Shown here piece by piece: positions 24,501 to 41,649 of a stretch of 64,000 bases of DNA; positions within the stretch are counted from its first letter, which is position 1, and the number at the start of each line of letters is the position of its first letter. The notes beneath the pieces were generated by a model. The model did not search any database. It was given only the letters and a program-made list of their open reading frames with translations, and was not told where the DNA came from. The stretch spans positions 1,346,053-1,410,052 of the forward strand of contig OZ038320.1 of the NCBI GenBank assembly GCA_964035795.1. The letters run 5' to 3'. The stretch is from Pterobdella sp. o SKG-2022. Lineage: Eukaryota > Annelida > Clitellata > Hirudinida > Piscicolidae. A program made the translations under genes and the position numbers.

Positions 24501-25912
24501 ACATCCCTTGTTACCTGTGTAACAGTAATTAAGCTAATATAAAGTTAATTATGAAGATTTTATCAATTATAACTTCAGGAACTGAATAAAGTGCACATGT
24601 TATAAGGTGGTGGAAATGACGTCAAAGATTCAGTGGTGACAAAAATGATTCCAAGTACATAAGGCATTGTTTCTGCTTATTTAGAAATAGGACCAGCATG
24701 CTGGGTTTTTGGTTTCCAATTTTCGATGTTTAGGATTGAATGCCGTTTTATTCGTCTTTTGTCCAAAACACAGCTTATAGCAGTGAAGATGTTTGGTCGG
24801 AAGGTTATGACTCTAAGTAATGCTGTGATAAACATGGTATATGGTCTATACAAAAAAGTTCTGATAATCAAAAAAAGTACAAGATAAGTTTTGCATACCT
24901 TCTTTATTGTAAAAGATTGCTTGTTATGAAACCAAAGTTACTCCAGGATATGCTTATTACAGAGACGACAATTTTGGTGCAGTTTCTCATGTTAACTTTT
25001 ATCAGCTTGTCTTTGCAAACAAAGTTTTGAGCATTTTTATTTCATATCACATCAAATTTTTCCATTTTTGTTATTATTCTTTTTTTTCATAGAATTCATT
25101 CAAATGTAAAAAAAATCTTGGTAGGTATATAAATGCAACTCACTGTTAAAGTCACTTGGATCTGAAGTTTATGTTGTAAACTTGCTATACTTTTATGTTG
25201 ACCAGACATTTAAACTGATATTTAAAAAACGACGAATATTTGGGGATACAAAAAAGAAAAGATTCACCATCGTATTCTGGGTATGAACGTCTTTTTCCTT
25301 TGATGGATTTCATTTCATTTACATTTAATTAAAATGATAAATAACATACAAAATCTTATAGGTATATTCAATGAACTTCTTAGAGAAGGTTTGAAAGCTG
25401 AATGCTTGAAAGTTAATTAGAAGTGTAAAAGGTATTTTTTTAACAAAATGAGGAGAAATTTAAAGTATTGTTCTCCATTAATATTAAAATGTACGTTTTC
25501 AAGAAAAACGCTTTTCTATGAAAAATTAAAACGTCCCATTATGATGTCAGACACAACTCATTTGTATGTTTTAAGATTTAAAGATTGCAAGAGTCATTGA
25601 AAACTCATAGAAACGAAAGACTTACGTTGAGCGTTGTTGGATTTGTTTCTCAAAAACCTCAACAGTTCTTTTTCACCTTCAATGATTACCATTCAGTTAA
25701 ATAAATGAATATTCTTAATCATGAATTGGAGGTTGATAAAAATATTACTCAGATTGAAAGAAACCATTTTTGACTCAAGTTTTGACTTCGCAAATATGAC
25801 GTCAAAATGCTTGAGCTTCGTAGTCAGCTTTAAATTAGCGTCCTACTTTTAAGTAGATTTTTTATTTACTTACAAGTTTCATCAACTGCTTGAAAATTTT
25901 CAGTTGAACCCT
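18600..25912 (-). CDS. Gene A: micro-exon array gene with C-terminal membrane anchor, unrecognised
   Basis: Nineteen exons read on the minus strand: 25874-25912 (39 nt), 25626-25676 (51), 25268-25297 (30), 25144-25161 (18), 24403-24435 (33), 24265-24282 (18), 23348-23377 (30), 23084-23101 (18), 22837-22866 (30), 22593-22610 (18), 21615-21644 (30), 21391-21408 (18), 20676-20705 (30), 20443-20460 (18), 19503-19532 (30), 19293-19310 (18), 19062-19109 (48), 18773-18865 (93), 18600-18709 (last). Every one but the last is a multiple of three, and all begin and end in phase 1. The 30-nt exons encode variants of DSYVAPENR or RRRPNPDYD; the 18-nt exons encode variants of DPSNFD. Then come a basic exon (KRSARHRRG), a Ser/Thr/Pro exon, and a last exon with a hydrophobic helix (PVILFIIVLITFIAHYF) and tail ARRR. 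The modelled part is about 226 codons. The 5' start exon was not found. Same-strand neighbour B has the same design. Known parallel: schistosome micro-exon genes. Function unknown. Confidence 0.7.
19062..25297. repeat. Tandem segmental duplication of about 3.75 kb within gene A
   Basis: The exon and intron series 19062-21644 is repeated at 22837-25297. Paired exons lie 3.65-3.85 kb apart: 19.06/22.84, 19.29/23.08, 19.50/23.35, 20.44/24.27, 20.68/24.40, 21.39/25.14 and 21.62/25.27 kb. The 21391-21408 and 25144-25161 exons are identical, with about 80 bases of near-identical flank. Intron matches such as GGTCACATGTCATGGAC (about 19905 and 23622) confirm block duplication. Each block is itself made of older 18+30 nt exon units. 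Confidence 0.85.
20055..24715. repeat. Conserved intronic blocks in gene A (five copies)
   Basis: A stretch of 120-200 bases with core ATAAGGCATTGTTTCTGCTT recurs at about 20055-20250, 20865-20985, 21975-22180, 23765-23915 and 24590-24710. Each lies in the long intron between an 18-nt exon and the 30-nt exon that follows it in transcription. The blocks look better conserved than the surrounding intron. They may be splicing control elements, an old inserted repeat duplicated with the exons, or simply the slowest-decaying part of the duplicate. Confidence 0.75.
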
Positions 25913-26872
25913 CTCAGCTTGTGTTTGAGTAGCAGCAGGTAACATTGAAAAAGCCACAAAATATTATTGCTGAGCATTTCAGAGATGCCCATGAAAAGGG
26001 TGGGGCATGGAAACCTCAGAGGTAGAATGGGGTTGTGGAGTTTGGGACCATTAACATCGCTTCTACAACCTGTTACAACCGCTTATGATATTTCTCAGCT
26101 GTTATATTTCTTCTTTATAATGGGAATAGCCGAAGGTTTTTGTGCAAGCGTTCAGAAAAATAAAATTCACTAAACAAATGATCAAACTTTGTTTGTGCTA
26201 GCAGGTCATAAGTTTATACTCAACTAATATGAAATTTTGATGTTTTTCTCATTCCAAATGAATAATTGAACAACTGGAAATGGAAATACTACATTTTTTT
26301 AAATTTTGACCAATTTACAGTAGCTTAAACGGTCATCGAGTTCAGGAATTCACAAAGCATTTCGCCATTGTATATATTTGAAACAACATTTTATGATGAG
26401 GCTAAACCTATCAACAAAAAAATCTTTCATTAAATTTTTTCAAAAATTACTCATTTTTTGAGTTAAGCTGAAAGGTTTACAATGCATTTTTATACAAACT
26501 GCTTTTGTTCATGGGACATTAATTAATTAATTAATTAATCAAGTTCATTAATAGTCCTAATTTTGAATTTTTAGACTTTATTTTGTTATCTGATACTAAT
26601 TTTTTTTATATGCTCTTTTAGAAGAACCTTTAGTTTAAATTAGTTCAAGCATAGCTTCCTAGATTTTTTTGCTTGATTCCAAATTTACTATGGGTTTTTT
26701 TGAGAAATTAAAAAACTTGCCTTTAAACTTTTTTTGGCTTTTATTGAAACTTTGATGTTTTGAATGAAAATCAAATGATAAATTTGAATTTTAAAAATTT
26801 AAATTCATGGTTTCTTGATAAAATTTTGTTGAAAATAGCTTAAAAACTCGTCATTATAAAATCTTTTACATT
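25913..26872. other. Between gene A and gene B
   Basis: Expected to hold the promoter and start exon of gene A, but no convincing minus-strand signal-peptide or start exon is seen. A plus-strand 68-codon ORF (25967-26173) has no support. A short ATTA repeat lies at 26517-26540. Confidence 0.45.
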
Positions 26873-30511
<3,639 letters not shown>

Positions 30512-30950
30512 CTATTTTTTATGAAATCTCAATTAAAATGTTGTGACTATTTCAATAGATTTATAGTTTGTCCCCACCTACCACTGATTTGTTTTTGGTA
30601 TGAAGTGAATTTTTAAAAATATTTATTGATAAAAAAATTTAATAGACCTTCGGCATTATTGGATTTGTTCCATGAAAAGTTCGACATACTCTTCTTTTTG
30701 ATACCAGTTGTTTGTTACTGGGAAATATCCTATTGGTTTTTTAAGTTGATTTCAACTTTGTTATCAAAAAAAGCTTGTTTTTCTTGTGTGACGTTAAAAT
30801 TTTTCATTTGGCGCTAAAATTAACTGAATATAATTAGTGTTCGTAAACTGAATAAATTTGTTTATTCAGTTTTTGAATTTATTTTTCTTCAAATGAATTG
30901 GAACTTCATAATTTTGGAGATTCAAATAGCTTTAAAAATATCTCACTAAT

Positions 30951-31011
30951 CAGGCTTCTCTACAAACAAGAACAGCGAAACTGCAAAAAGATGCCTTGCA
31001 GATAACTTCAT
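30951..31011 (-). CDS. Possible signal-peptide start exon of gene B
   Basis: Minus-strand ATG at 31009-31011 opens a short frame beginning MKLSARHLFAVSLFLF, a good signal peptide (basic n-region, hydrophobic core), followed by a GTGAGA donor within 60 bases. It lies 440 bases upstream of the first phased exon of gene B. The donor phase (2) does not fit that exon (phase 1), so a linking exon is missing or this belongs elsewhere. Confidence 0.35.
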
Positions 31012-32093
31012 TTTGTTTCATTAGTTTTGAAACTTTTAAGATCCTAAGATTAAACGTTTTATTTTCAACTTATATATGAAAGAGTTGCAAGCTTATGATG
31101 CTTTTGCATTTCCATTGCATCTGCTTGCTTAGAAACACCATCTGGGTTTCTATTGTTTGTAGCCAGTGGGGAGGCAAAGAGTCCAAAGAGGTAACATTCT
31201 ATAAGACAGTTACCAACTTGATATAAGAAAACAGTCTGGTCGTTTACCTTCACCTCGGCAAGGCTCTTAAGCTTTTAACTGGTTATGAAATCCTGCTGTG
31301 TCAAAAACGCATTCGACTATGTCGTTTATGTCTGGTGCCTAGAGATAGTTTTTGCACTAAGTTTCCAATAAAAAGAATATCGTTTAAGTGTGTCTATTTG
31401 AGCTTCGCAGCACGCGACAAACACAGTGGTGATCCGAAGTGGAGGAAACGGCAGTCTAGTTTTTCCGAATACATCATTATTAAAATAAACTCATAACTAT
31501 TCAAAATCTTTTCCTGAAATTTTTTATTAAAAGATAAAATGTTTTTTTGCTAAAAACACATACTTTTTAAAAATTTTATGGTTTTGGCAAATTTGAAAAT
31601 GCTTTGTGAAGTTAAGTCCGGAGTATTGACGCATCTGGATATGCGATACCCAGCTTTTAGATGGTCTTTTTGTGACAAGTATTTATCACAGAAATCATTC
31701 ACTTTTTATACTTTGCTTGGTATGTCCAAAATCAATTTGGTATTTAGCGTTGTATATCAACAATGGTAGAATTATGAAAATATGCATTCTGATGGCTTAA
31801 ATTTGAAATCAATATTGATAGTAATAAACGATAAAACAGTGTCTCATAAAAATTAATTAATGTACAAAGCTTTTTGTAAAACATTTTTACATTTTAAATT
31901 ATTTTTCGATTAAATTTTTTTAGTAATTATGTTTAAGACAATAGCCAATAAAAAGTTTTCAAAATAAAATTCTAAACTTCATTTGACTACAAAAATTATA
32001 GGAAACTAATTTTACACACTATAAAGTAAAAAGTGAACAAACTTTATAATCATTCATAGACTCAATTCTAGGTTAATTTATGATTTCGGAGTT
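31012..32093. other. Intergenic between gene B and the NT5DC gene
   Basis: A 62-codon minus-strand ORF (31065-31253) sits in a somewhat GC-richer patch (31070-31460) that may be a decayed mobile element, but it is not recognised. The rest is AT-rich and holds the NT5DC promoter. Confidence 0.4.
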
Positions 32094-35049
32094 ATGACAT
32101 TTAAGTGTAATAATCGCTTGGTAAAAATTATTTTGAAACAAATTTCAAATGAAAAAAACATACATTTGACATCAAAATCTCGCTTAAGTCATTCTTGTAG
32201 AAAATACCAATCTTCCACGGAATATCCCTTCAAATCGAGCAAAGAAATTTTGAACGAAAAATACGAACAAGTTGAACATTTCACTAAAGGTATTTTCAAA
32301 CATTTAAATTCAATAATAAACTAAAAGTCATAATATAAATCACCAAAAACTATTTTTATACTTACTAAAATATCCAGTAAAAAAATTTCAAACAAGCTGA
32401 AATAACACAAAATTGAAGCTTTCCGTTGAAATCTAAATAGCTTCATTATACAAAATACCATGAAATAACTTCAAAAACTCAATAAAATGCAACATCCAGC
32501 TCAAACTCTTCCTGTAAATATAAACATTGAAGCCATATTTTGCAACAATGAACTCGACCTCCGTGATATAGAGGTATACGGCTTTGATTATGACTACACT
32601 TTGGCAATTTATAAAAAGCCTTTAGCTGAAGTGATTTACAATCTTGCTCGTGACAATCTTGTGCGAGAATATAAAGTTTGTTTCATTACTCAATCTTAAT
32701 TTTGTCATAATTTTACATAAATATTTATATAAGTTTATAATTTATAATATATTTTTTTTTCTTTTTATTCTAAATAGTTTATTATTATTTTGGAATTATC
32801 ATTTTTCCTAGTACCCCAAAGAGATTCGACATTCAGAGTTCGACTTCAAACTCAACTTCGCTTCTCGAGGACTACACTGTGATGTGCATAAGGTGGTAAA
32901 AATAATAATAATAATAATATTAATAACAATAAGATAATAATAATTTTTTTATTTTTTGTTGTTGAAAGAAAAAACACTAATAAAGCAACAATGATTGGAA
33001 CCTACAGGGCTACTTGCTGAAACTTGATGCCTTCCAAAACATACAGACAGATTCTGTTTACAGGTTAGAATACAGTTTTTTTTACACTTTTTTCATTCAA
33101 ACTCTGTTTCTCCACATACAAAGATTCTTTAACCCGTGTGGCTCAGCTGATAAAGCATTAGACTAATTGCTTAAAGTAATTGAGTTCCATCACATGTTAA
33201 GTCCACAATTGGCATCTGCTCTACAATGTATGTGGCTACATTAAATTTTTAGCAAGCGCTTTGATCTATACAAAAAAGTGCTTTTTAAACATCAACTTGC
33301 AGTTCTTCTTGATGCTTTCACAGTAAATCGAGAAACTTTGTGTTTTAATAAAATTTATTATAATTGTTTAATCCCATCGTATTGTTTCAAGGCTAGCACT
33401 TTTGTTATGCCACTGTTATATTATATTCTTATTTTTTTATTATATTACTCATAAATTACATTATTGTTCTATTATTATATCATAGCTTATAATATTTGAA
33501 TCTTTATTTTATATAAGATAATATTGATGATGATTGTGGTTTGAAGTCCTTGTGTCCCATAATAATGCCATCTTTGTATTAAACATGATGCTATGTTGTC
33601 AGAGGGTGGGAGAAGGTGGAGGCAGATGAGGTCTTCGAGACATACAATGGCTTCCATGTCAACTCAGACATCCTCTCAGGATACTATGGATCTGTAAAAA
33701 TAATAATAACAATAATAATGATAATAATAACGATAATATTATCATTAACATGAATAATAGTAATCAAAATGTAAATCATAAAAACATAGTATTAAAATTT
33801 TTTTAGACAAAGCTTTTTGCTATATTTTCTATATCATCATCAGATAACTAATATAATAAGTTCTAAAAATAAAAATATTCCATTATTAATATTATTATTG
33901 TTATTTTTTTTTTTCGCAGGGTCCAAGGATGCACCAGTTGTTAGACTTGTTTTCTGTGCCTGAAATGACCTTATTGGCCAACATCAATGAGGCATGTCTT
34001 GACCCATATAATAATAAAAAAAATAATATCAATGATTTCAATAATTTTTTTTGTTATGGTCTTATGATATGATTAAGGCTTTAATGGTGAAAAAATATTT
34101 CTTAAAACATTATACTTAATTTTTTTTGCTTTAACACTATTTTTGTTAAAAAATTTCTAAAAATAGAATTTTGCATAATTAATATTTATTTATCTTAACT
34201 ATGAATAAAATTATGAATAATAATTATCCTATAACACTATGACGTATATTTATTACCACCCCAGTATTTCGTACGAAACAGCATCGACTACTGTCCCGAG
34301 AACGTGTTCTATGATATTAGGGTAAGCAATAAGAACAAATTAATATATTTCCATTATTATCATTTTTTATATTATTATTATTTCTAATGTTATTATCTTA
34401 TTATTATTGTTTCTAGTATTATTTTTGTTATTATTGCTATTATTAGAAAGCCGTCAGGGATATACACAAGTCTGGAGAACTCCATAACATCATAATCAAC
34501 GACCTTAGTCTGTTTATTGTTTTTATTATTTTTATTATTAGTAGTATGTTTACTATCAATTTATTAATAATATTATTTTTTTTCTTGTTTATAAGTTGTA
34601 ATTTTTCAAACTGGTAATACATCTATAAATAGCTACAATCGTCATCAGCATCACTTAAAACACTTCATCACACCGTTTCACTATGTTACCTTCTGAACCA
34701 CCCAAAGACTCCTAAATTTTGCATTTTTTTTTGGTAAAAATATCCTCCCTCAACACCACCAACATCAAATTCATCTTCTATAGCGCCATCATCAAATGTC
34801 TCTACCGCTTCATCACCAACTGTATCCACCACCATCATCAACTTCCGCCCAAACCTTCATCATCAACTTCCACCCAAACCTTCATCATCAACTCTTCTCA
34901 CCACTATCACCAACAATGTTTCACCGCAGACAAATATTTACGCATCGACTTCACATTGAAAGAGTACTTGCAAAGATTGAGTAGTTGCAACAAAAAGCTT
35001 TTCCTTATCACGAATAGCAAGTTCAACTTTGTGTATGTGGGTGGAGAGG

Positions 35050-35145
<96 letters not shown>

Positions 35146-36807
35146 CAACTATACAGTGACAAAGGCATGAGATGCATGTTTGGAGGTGATTGGACGCAGA
35201 TGTTTGACGTCATCGTCACAGCAGCCTCCAAGCCCAAGTTTTTCACTGACTCGCTCAAGTGAGCTAATATTATTTTTTTTTAATTTATATTCATCTGCAT
35301 TTATATCGTTTTTATATCGTTTTTGTTTTTTTTTATATTTAGGTGACAAAAGTATTTGATTTGAATCGTTTTAATAACAGGCTGATAAAACCATTTAAAG
35401 ATACCTTATTCGGCTAATTTAGTCGTTTTGAAACTTTTTAGAAACATCTCAATAGGCTAATTTAGCTAATCATGATGTACCACATTGTTTATACGTTTAC
35501 CTTTAATATTTTCGTATCATTAACGTTATTAGTATTTTTTATTTTTGATATTTATTATCATTTTTTTATTTTTTCTATCACAGACATTTCCGCAAGTACG
35601 ACCCCACCACCAACACATTGACATGGGGCAAAGTTGAGGAGTTTAAAAAGGGATCTATCTATATAGGGGTTTTTATTTCTATCATTATTTGCTCTATTAT
35701 TTTTGTTGTTATTGCTATTATTATTATTATCGTAATTTATGTTATTTTTTTTTATTTTTATCAGGGCAACTTCATGGAACTGACAAAGTTGACAGGCTGG
35801 TATGGGCACAACGTTCTCTATATGGGAGACCATGTTTACACCGACCTACTGGTGACCTCAATAATAATAATAGTCATAATGAGTATTTCTGTTATTTTTT
35901 TCACTTATTAAAATTATTTTTTTTTATTATCATTATGATATTTTCCAAGGATGCTACATTGAAATATGGTTGGAGGACGGGAGCTGTGATACCTGAGTTA
36001 GAAGTATCTATCCTCCTATAATTATTATGTATCTAATCTATTTATGTTACTATTATTATTTTTATTATAATTAGAGGGAGATAAAGGTGATGAACACAGA
36101 AGCCTATAAGAAGGAGACCATGTGGTCATTTGCCCTGGATGGTCTCATCAACCAAATGCAGGTTGCTATTGTTGTTATTATTTTGATTATTATTTTTGTT
36201 ATTATTTACAATTTGTTATCGTTTCTATTTTATTTTATTGTTGTTGGCATAACTGTTTTTTTTTCCATTCATGTTTTACATACTATTGTTATTATCCTTG
36301 TTTTTTTAATTTTTATATGTAATGGATGAATTCATATTATCATTTTCATATACGAAATAATAAGAATAATAATAATAATAATAATAATAAAGGTGTTTGA
36401 GGATGCAGATTCGATGGAGGTGATCAATGAGTGGTTGCAGGAGAGGAAGCAAGTCAGGTGGGTGTCAGTGTTGTTATTATTATTATAATTATATCATTAT
36501 TATTATTAGTAGTAGTAGTAGTAGTAGTAGTAGTAATAGTAGTATTAGTAGTAGTAGTAGTAGTAGTAGTAGTAGCAGCAACATCCACCCTACAAGAAAC
36601 CGCACAAGAAACCTTTTCAACAAGCGCTTCGGCAGCATCTTCAGAACGTACCACAACGCCACATACTTCTCGAGCCGTGTGCGCAGGTATGCCGACGTTT
36701 ATACCGGGTCTGTGGCCAACTTCCAACACTACTCCCTCTCGCACACCTTCTACCCTCGGAGGGTGTGTCTCCCCCATGAGTTGGACCTGTACTACCCCAG
36801 TGTTTGA
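32094..36807 (+). CDS. NT5DC: 5'-nucleotidase domain-containing protein (NT5DC2/NT5DC3 type)
   Basis: Sixteen exons (32094-32289, 32500-32675, 32812-32892, 33008-33063, 33603-33693, 33920-33991, 34265-34321, 34447-34507, 34930-35032, 35157-35258, 35584-35668, 35765-35851, 35950-36003, 36075-36161, 36393-36457, 36579-36807) join to 533 codons. Seen: the HAD nucleophile motif in [25 protein letters not shown] (motif II), [13 protein letters not shown] (motif IV) and [12 protein letters not shown], then [14 protein letters not shown]. These identify the cN-II-like NT5DC group of HAD phosphatases; the substrate in this group is poorly known. The first about 65 residues are basic and Ser/Asn-rich, fitting a mitochondrial presequence. 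Intron 6 seems to begin with GC rather than GT. Introns carry a GATA microsatellite, GTA runs and a SINE head. NT5DC2 and NT5DC3 cannot be told apart here. Confidence 0.9.
33131..33300 (+). mobile_element. tRNA-derived SINE in NT5DC intron 4
   Basis: GTGTGGCTCAGCTGATAAAG gives a good A box (33139-33150), and GAGTTCCATCAC (33182-33193) a weakened B box at tRNA spacing. The following CAAGCGCTTTGATC stretch (about 33253) may be the SINE tail. Confidence 0.6.
35049..35145. repeat. (GATA)n microsatellite
   Basis: About 24 GATA units in NT5DC intron 9, directly before the exon 10 acceptor. Confidence 0.95.
36508..36578. repeat. (GTA)n run before the last NT5DC exon
   Basis: Imperfect GTA trinucleotides reach the CAG acceptor of exon 16, replacing a normal polypyrimidine tract. 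Confidence 0.85.
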
Positions 36808-39273
36808 AGAGGGTGCTTCTGGTTGTGTTATCATTTTGTATTATTTTTTTCGTTTTTTGCTGAATTTTTTTTGAATATTATTTTATCTATGCTAGATAAT
36901 GCTTGATTGCGCGTGTGGTTATCATTATTGTTTTTTTATCATCATCATCATCATCGTTTTGCGTCCGTTTCCATGCTAGCATGGGTTGGATTTTGTTTTA
37001 TTATTTTTCAAATTAAATTTCTATTATTTGTTTTATTAGCATTAAAAGAATGACTATGATTGTCATCAATATCGTTAAAGTTGAAGTTGGTAATATTTTC
37101 TGATCACCACTTTTTTGGTTTTTTTACTTTTCAGCAATCAGATTTTTAACAAAATTATATTTAAAGATCAAAATATACTTTCCATATTTTCATTTTTTTA
37201 TTAGCATCATCATCATCATTTTATCTTTATATCATTATCATCATCATCATCCTTATCATCATCATCATTGTATTATTTTTCTGGCAGTTATTCATTGATC
37301 TGTATTAGTCCCAGTTATTTCAAATGTTGATTTCATATATTATAATAATAATAATAATTTTAATAAAAAAAAAACAATAAGTACAAAGCTTATCTCAACA
37401 TTAACTTGATGACTAGTGCTCCTTTTGAAACATTTGGCTATCCTACTTCATCAGTAATATTTACTGTATTGATGATTTTCTATCATATTTTAACTTTTTA
37501 TTATCTTTGTTTCCGTTTTTTTATCCATATAATAGTCTACCCTTGCAAATGCTGGGATATCGTACAAACAAAATTCAATTTTCAATATATCAAGCTTTTT
37601 GTAATCTAACCTCGATCTAGTGATGAATATAACTTGTTACTAATGTAAAGCAACTTCACAAAAAGATTTCTATAGTTAAAATCGGTGCTTCCTCATTTGC
37701 ACGATAATCTCTTCTAGCCGCAACAGGTTTCATTTGTTAAGTTAATATAACTGTTTTTATTTCGATTATTTAATCATGGTTTTTCAAGTCGTACTTTTTA
37801 CCTCTTAAGATTATTGAGAATAATATTATTTTTATTATCATGTTATTATTGTTATTATCAGTTTGATTATTATTATATTATTATTTCTTCACCGTTTCAT
37901 TTTTATGTCTCACTAGTGTTACTACTATTATTATTATTATTGTTTTACCAACTTTATATAACATAATTTAATCCTTTGTGACTATTTTAACACATCCTTC
38001 CATTTTGATCTTATGCCACAAGTACTTGATATGTTGCATGCAAAATAACAAGATATTTTTAATTATTGATGATTAAATAGTCAACTTAATTAGTACTTTT
38101 GTTTAATCAATATTGTCATATGATCTTTTTTTTGTTTTCATTTTTTTTATTATTCAGTTATTATCTTTATCATCCACACCTTATACTAAATACTTGAAAA
38201 TCATCAATATCACCATTTGTTACACTCGCCCGGTAATCTGTTCCGTTTCGTGAACTTATTATTATTTATTTTTATGATATTATTATTCTTATTATTTATT
38301 TTGTTATGATTATTATTACTGCTATTATTCAGCCTCCATGCTGTTGACGATCCTCCAACGAATCATAATATGTTTTTTTTTCCATTTATTATTCTTTTTT
38401 TTTCCTATTTTTATTATTTTTCTTGTTTTTGTTTAGTATTCCGCTCATTGTTATTATTTTAATATGCTTATTATTCAAGAAGCCTTAACTTCTTCAGGGC
38501 TTTTAATAATAATGATTTTATAATAGAAGAAATTATGAAAAAATAATCTTTGATGAATGATGAAACATTTGAAAACAACAATATGCGGTCTTATTGTAAG
38601 TTGATTGTTTGAGCGGTGACAACTAAATTGTAGCAGCAATCTTAAAAACGTTTTTGATGATGCAATCATACTGATTCTTGTCGTGTTGGCTTATTTAGTT
38701 CATCTTATATTTGATAGCCTTGTTTTTTAGTAGATAATATTAAATCTTACTGCTTGAATTGTCGTATTGTGTTGAACGATGTCCATTATCCTAATTCTAC
38801 CTTCCAACTACTCGTATCAGTCTCAAAGCAATTCGTCGTGGAGCTTAACGTGGCTATCATTCTCAGCGTCCAAATATCATTTATTTTGAAGCTCAATTGG
38901 CATGTAGCATGCTATGAAATATCATGAACCAAACATTACTAAACGCATTGTCGTATTCAGCCTTCAATCATCTTATATTCGTCCATGTAACGATTTTCCT
39001 TCGAAACTACCTGGAACCACCACACGCATTTTTGTTACATAACGAAGTTCGTAGTTGATGCGCGAATTAAAATTTCATTGTTCTCATCACTAGCTTTTGG
39101 TTTTGCTGCTTTGATAATCTAAATGATTTCAAATAAACTCCACCAATTCTTTATTTCAATGACTACGCATGCGCCAAACAAACGTCAAAACTACACCCTT
39201 CTCATCACAAAAGACCGCCCATTGACACACACATATAGTCACCCATCCAACAACACACACAGTCATACGGATC
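36808..39273. other. Intergenic between NT5DC and RPS16, simple-repeat rich
   Basis: Full of TTA, ATC and TAA runs (for example 37204-37270, 37920-37945). It includes the conserved short repeat at 36940-36995. No gene seen. Confidence 0.6.
36940..36995 (+). repeat. ATC-linked short interspersed repeat, copy 1
   Basis: An ATC run followed by TTTTGCGTCCGTTTCCATGC, then TAGCATGGGTTGGA. The same core recurs at 54412-54448. From memory it resembles the head of an interspersed repeat common in octopus and squid sequences; that identity is not checked. Confidence 0.6.
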
Positions 39274-40904
<1,631 letters not shown>

Positions 40905-41649
40905 CTTTAAAATGTAAAAAATTTGTTTAATTATAGTTTTTATTTAAAGTTTTTGATTTCATTTAGAAAATCATAACGCGAAACCTTTGGGAGCGATATC
41001 AAAAAAGGGAAAAAGAAATAATTAAACCATAGATTAAACAATAAAAGAAAATGAAGAATATATACCTCATGATATTTTCAAGTGTTTAACTAAATCTGAT
41101 AAAAGATTAGAAACATAGATTAAAAAATACTTTTTAATTTTCAGTTTTTGATAGACATAAAAAATAATCGAAAACCCGAAAAGTAATTTAAATGGATGAA
41201 CTCATGATAAAGACGAGCAATCCTAAGTTTTCGGGTGTTGAAAAAATTAATTAGTATATTCAACAAACACAAAGCATTTATTAAAAAAAAGACACGAAGA
41301 TTTTCGTAAGACTAATTTACATTCTCAAGTGATAAGCTTCATTTCTACTTTTTAATAAATACTTTGTGTTTGATGACCTTACTTTTTTCTGGACCTGGCG
41401 CGAAAATTGCCGCGACGGTTTTATACAACATTTTAAATTCGCTTTTTATAGGGCTTAAATGCAATATTTTTTGAAAGCTGATAAGTTTTTATATTATTTT
41501 ACTTTTACTTTTTATAAAAATATTGGTAAGTTGGATACTTCTCAAGTTTTCGGATTAAATTTATCACCTGCCAAAACGGGGAAAGTTTCCTTTACTTTAT
41601 ACGTTAAATTTTTTCATAGTATGAATATTTTTATTTATTTCTAAAAATA
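40905..41649. other. Intergenic, RPS16 5' flank and retrotransposon 5' flank
   Basis: AT-rich; should hold the RPS16 promoter. A GC-richer patch at 41390-41430 could begin the retrotransposon's 5' untranslated region. No gene seen. Confidence 0.45.

Noticed and set aside
31065..31253. 62-codon ORF (minus), possible transposon piece
   Set aside because: Composition is protein-like but I cannot match it to a family and stops surround it.
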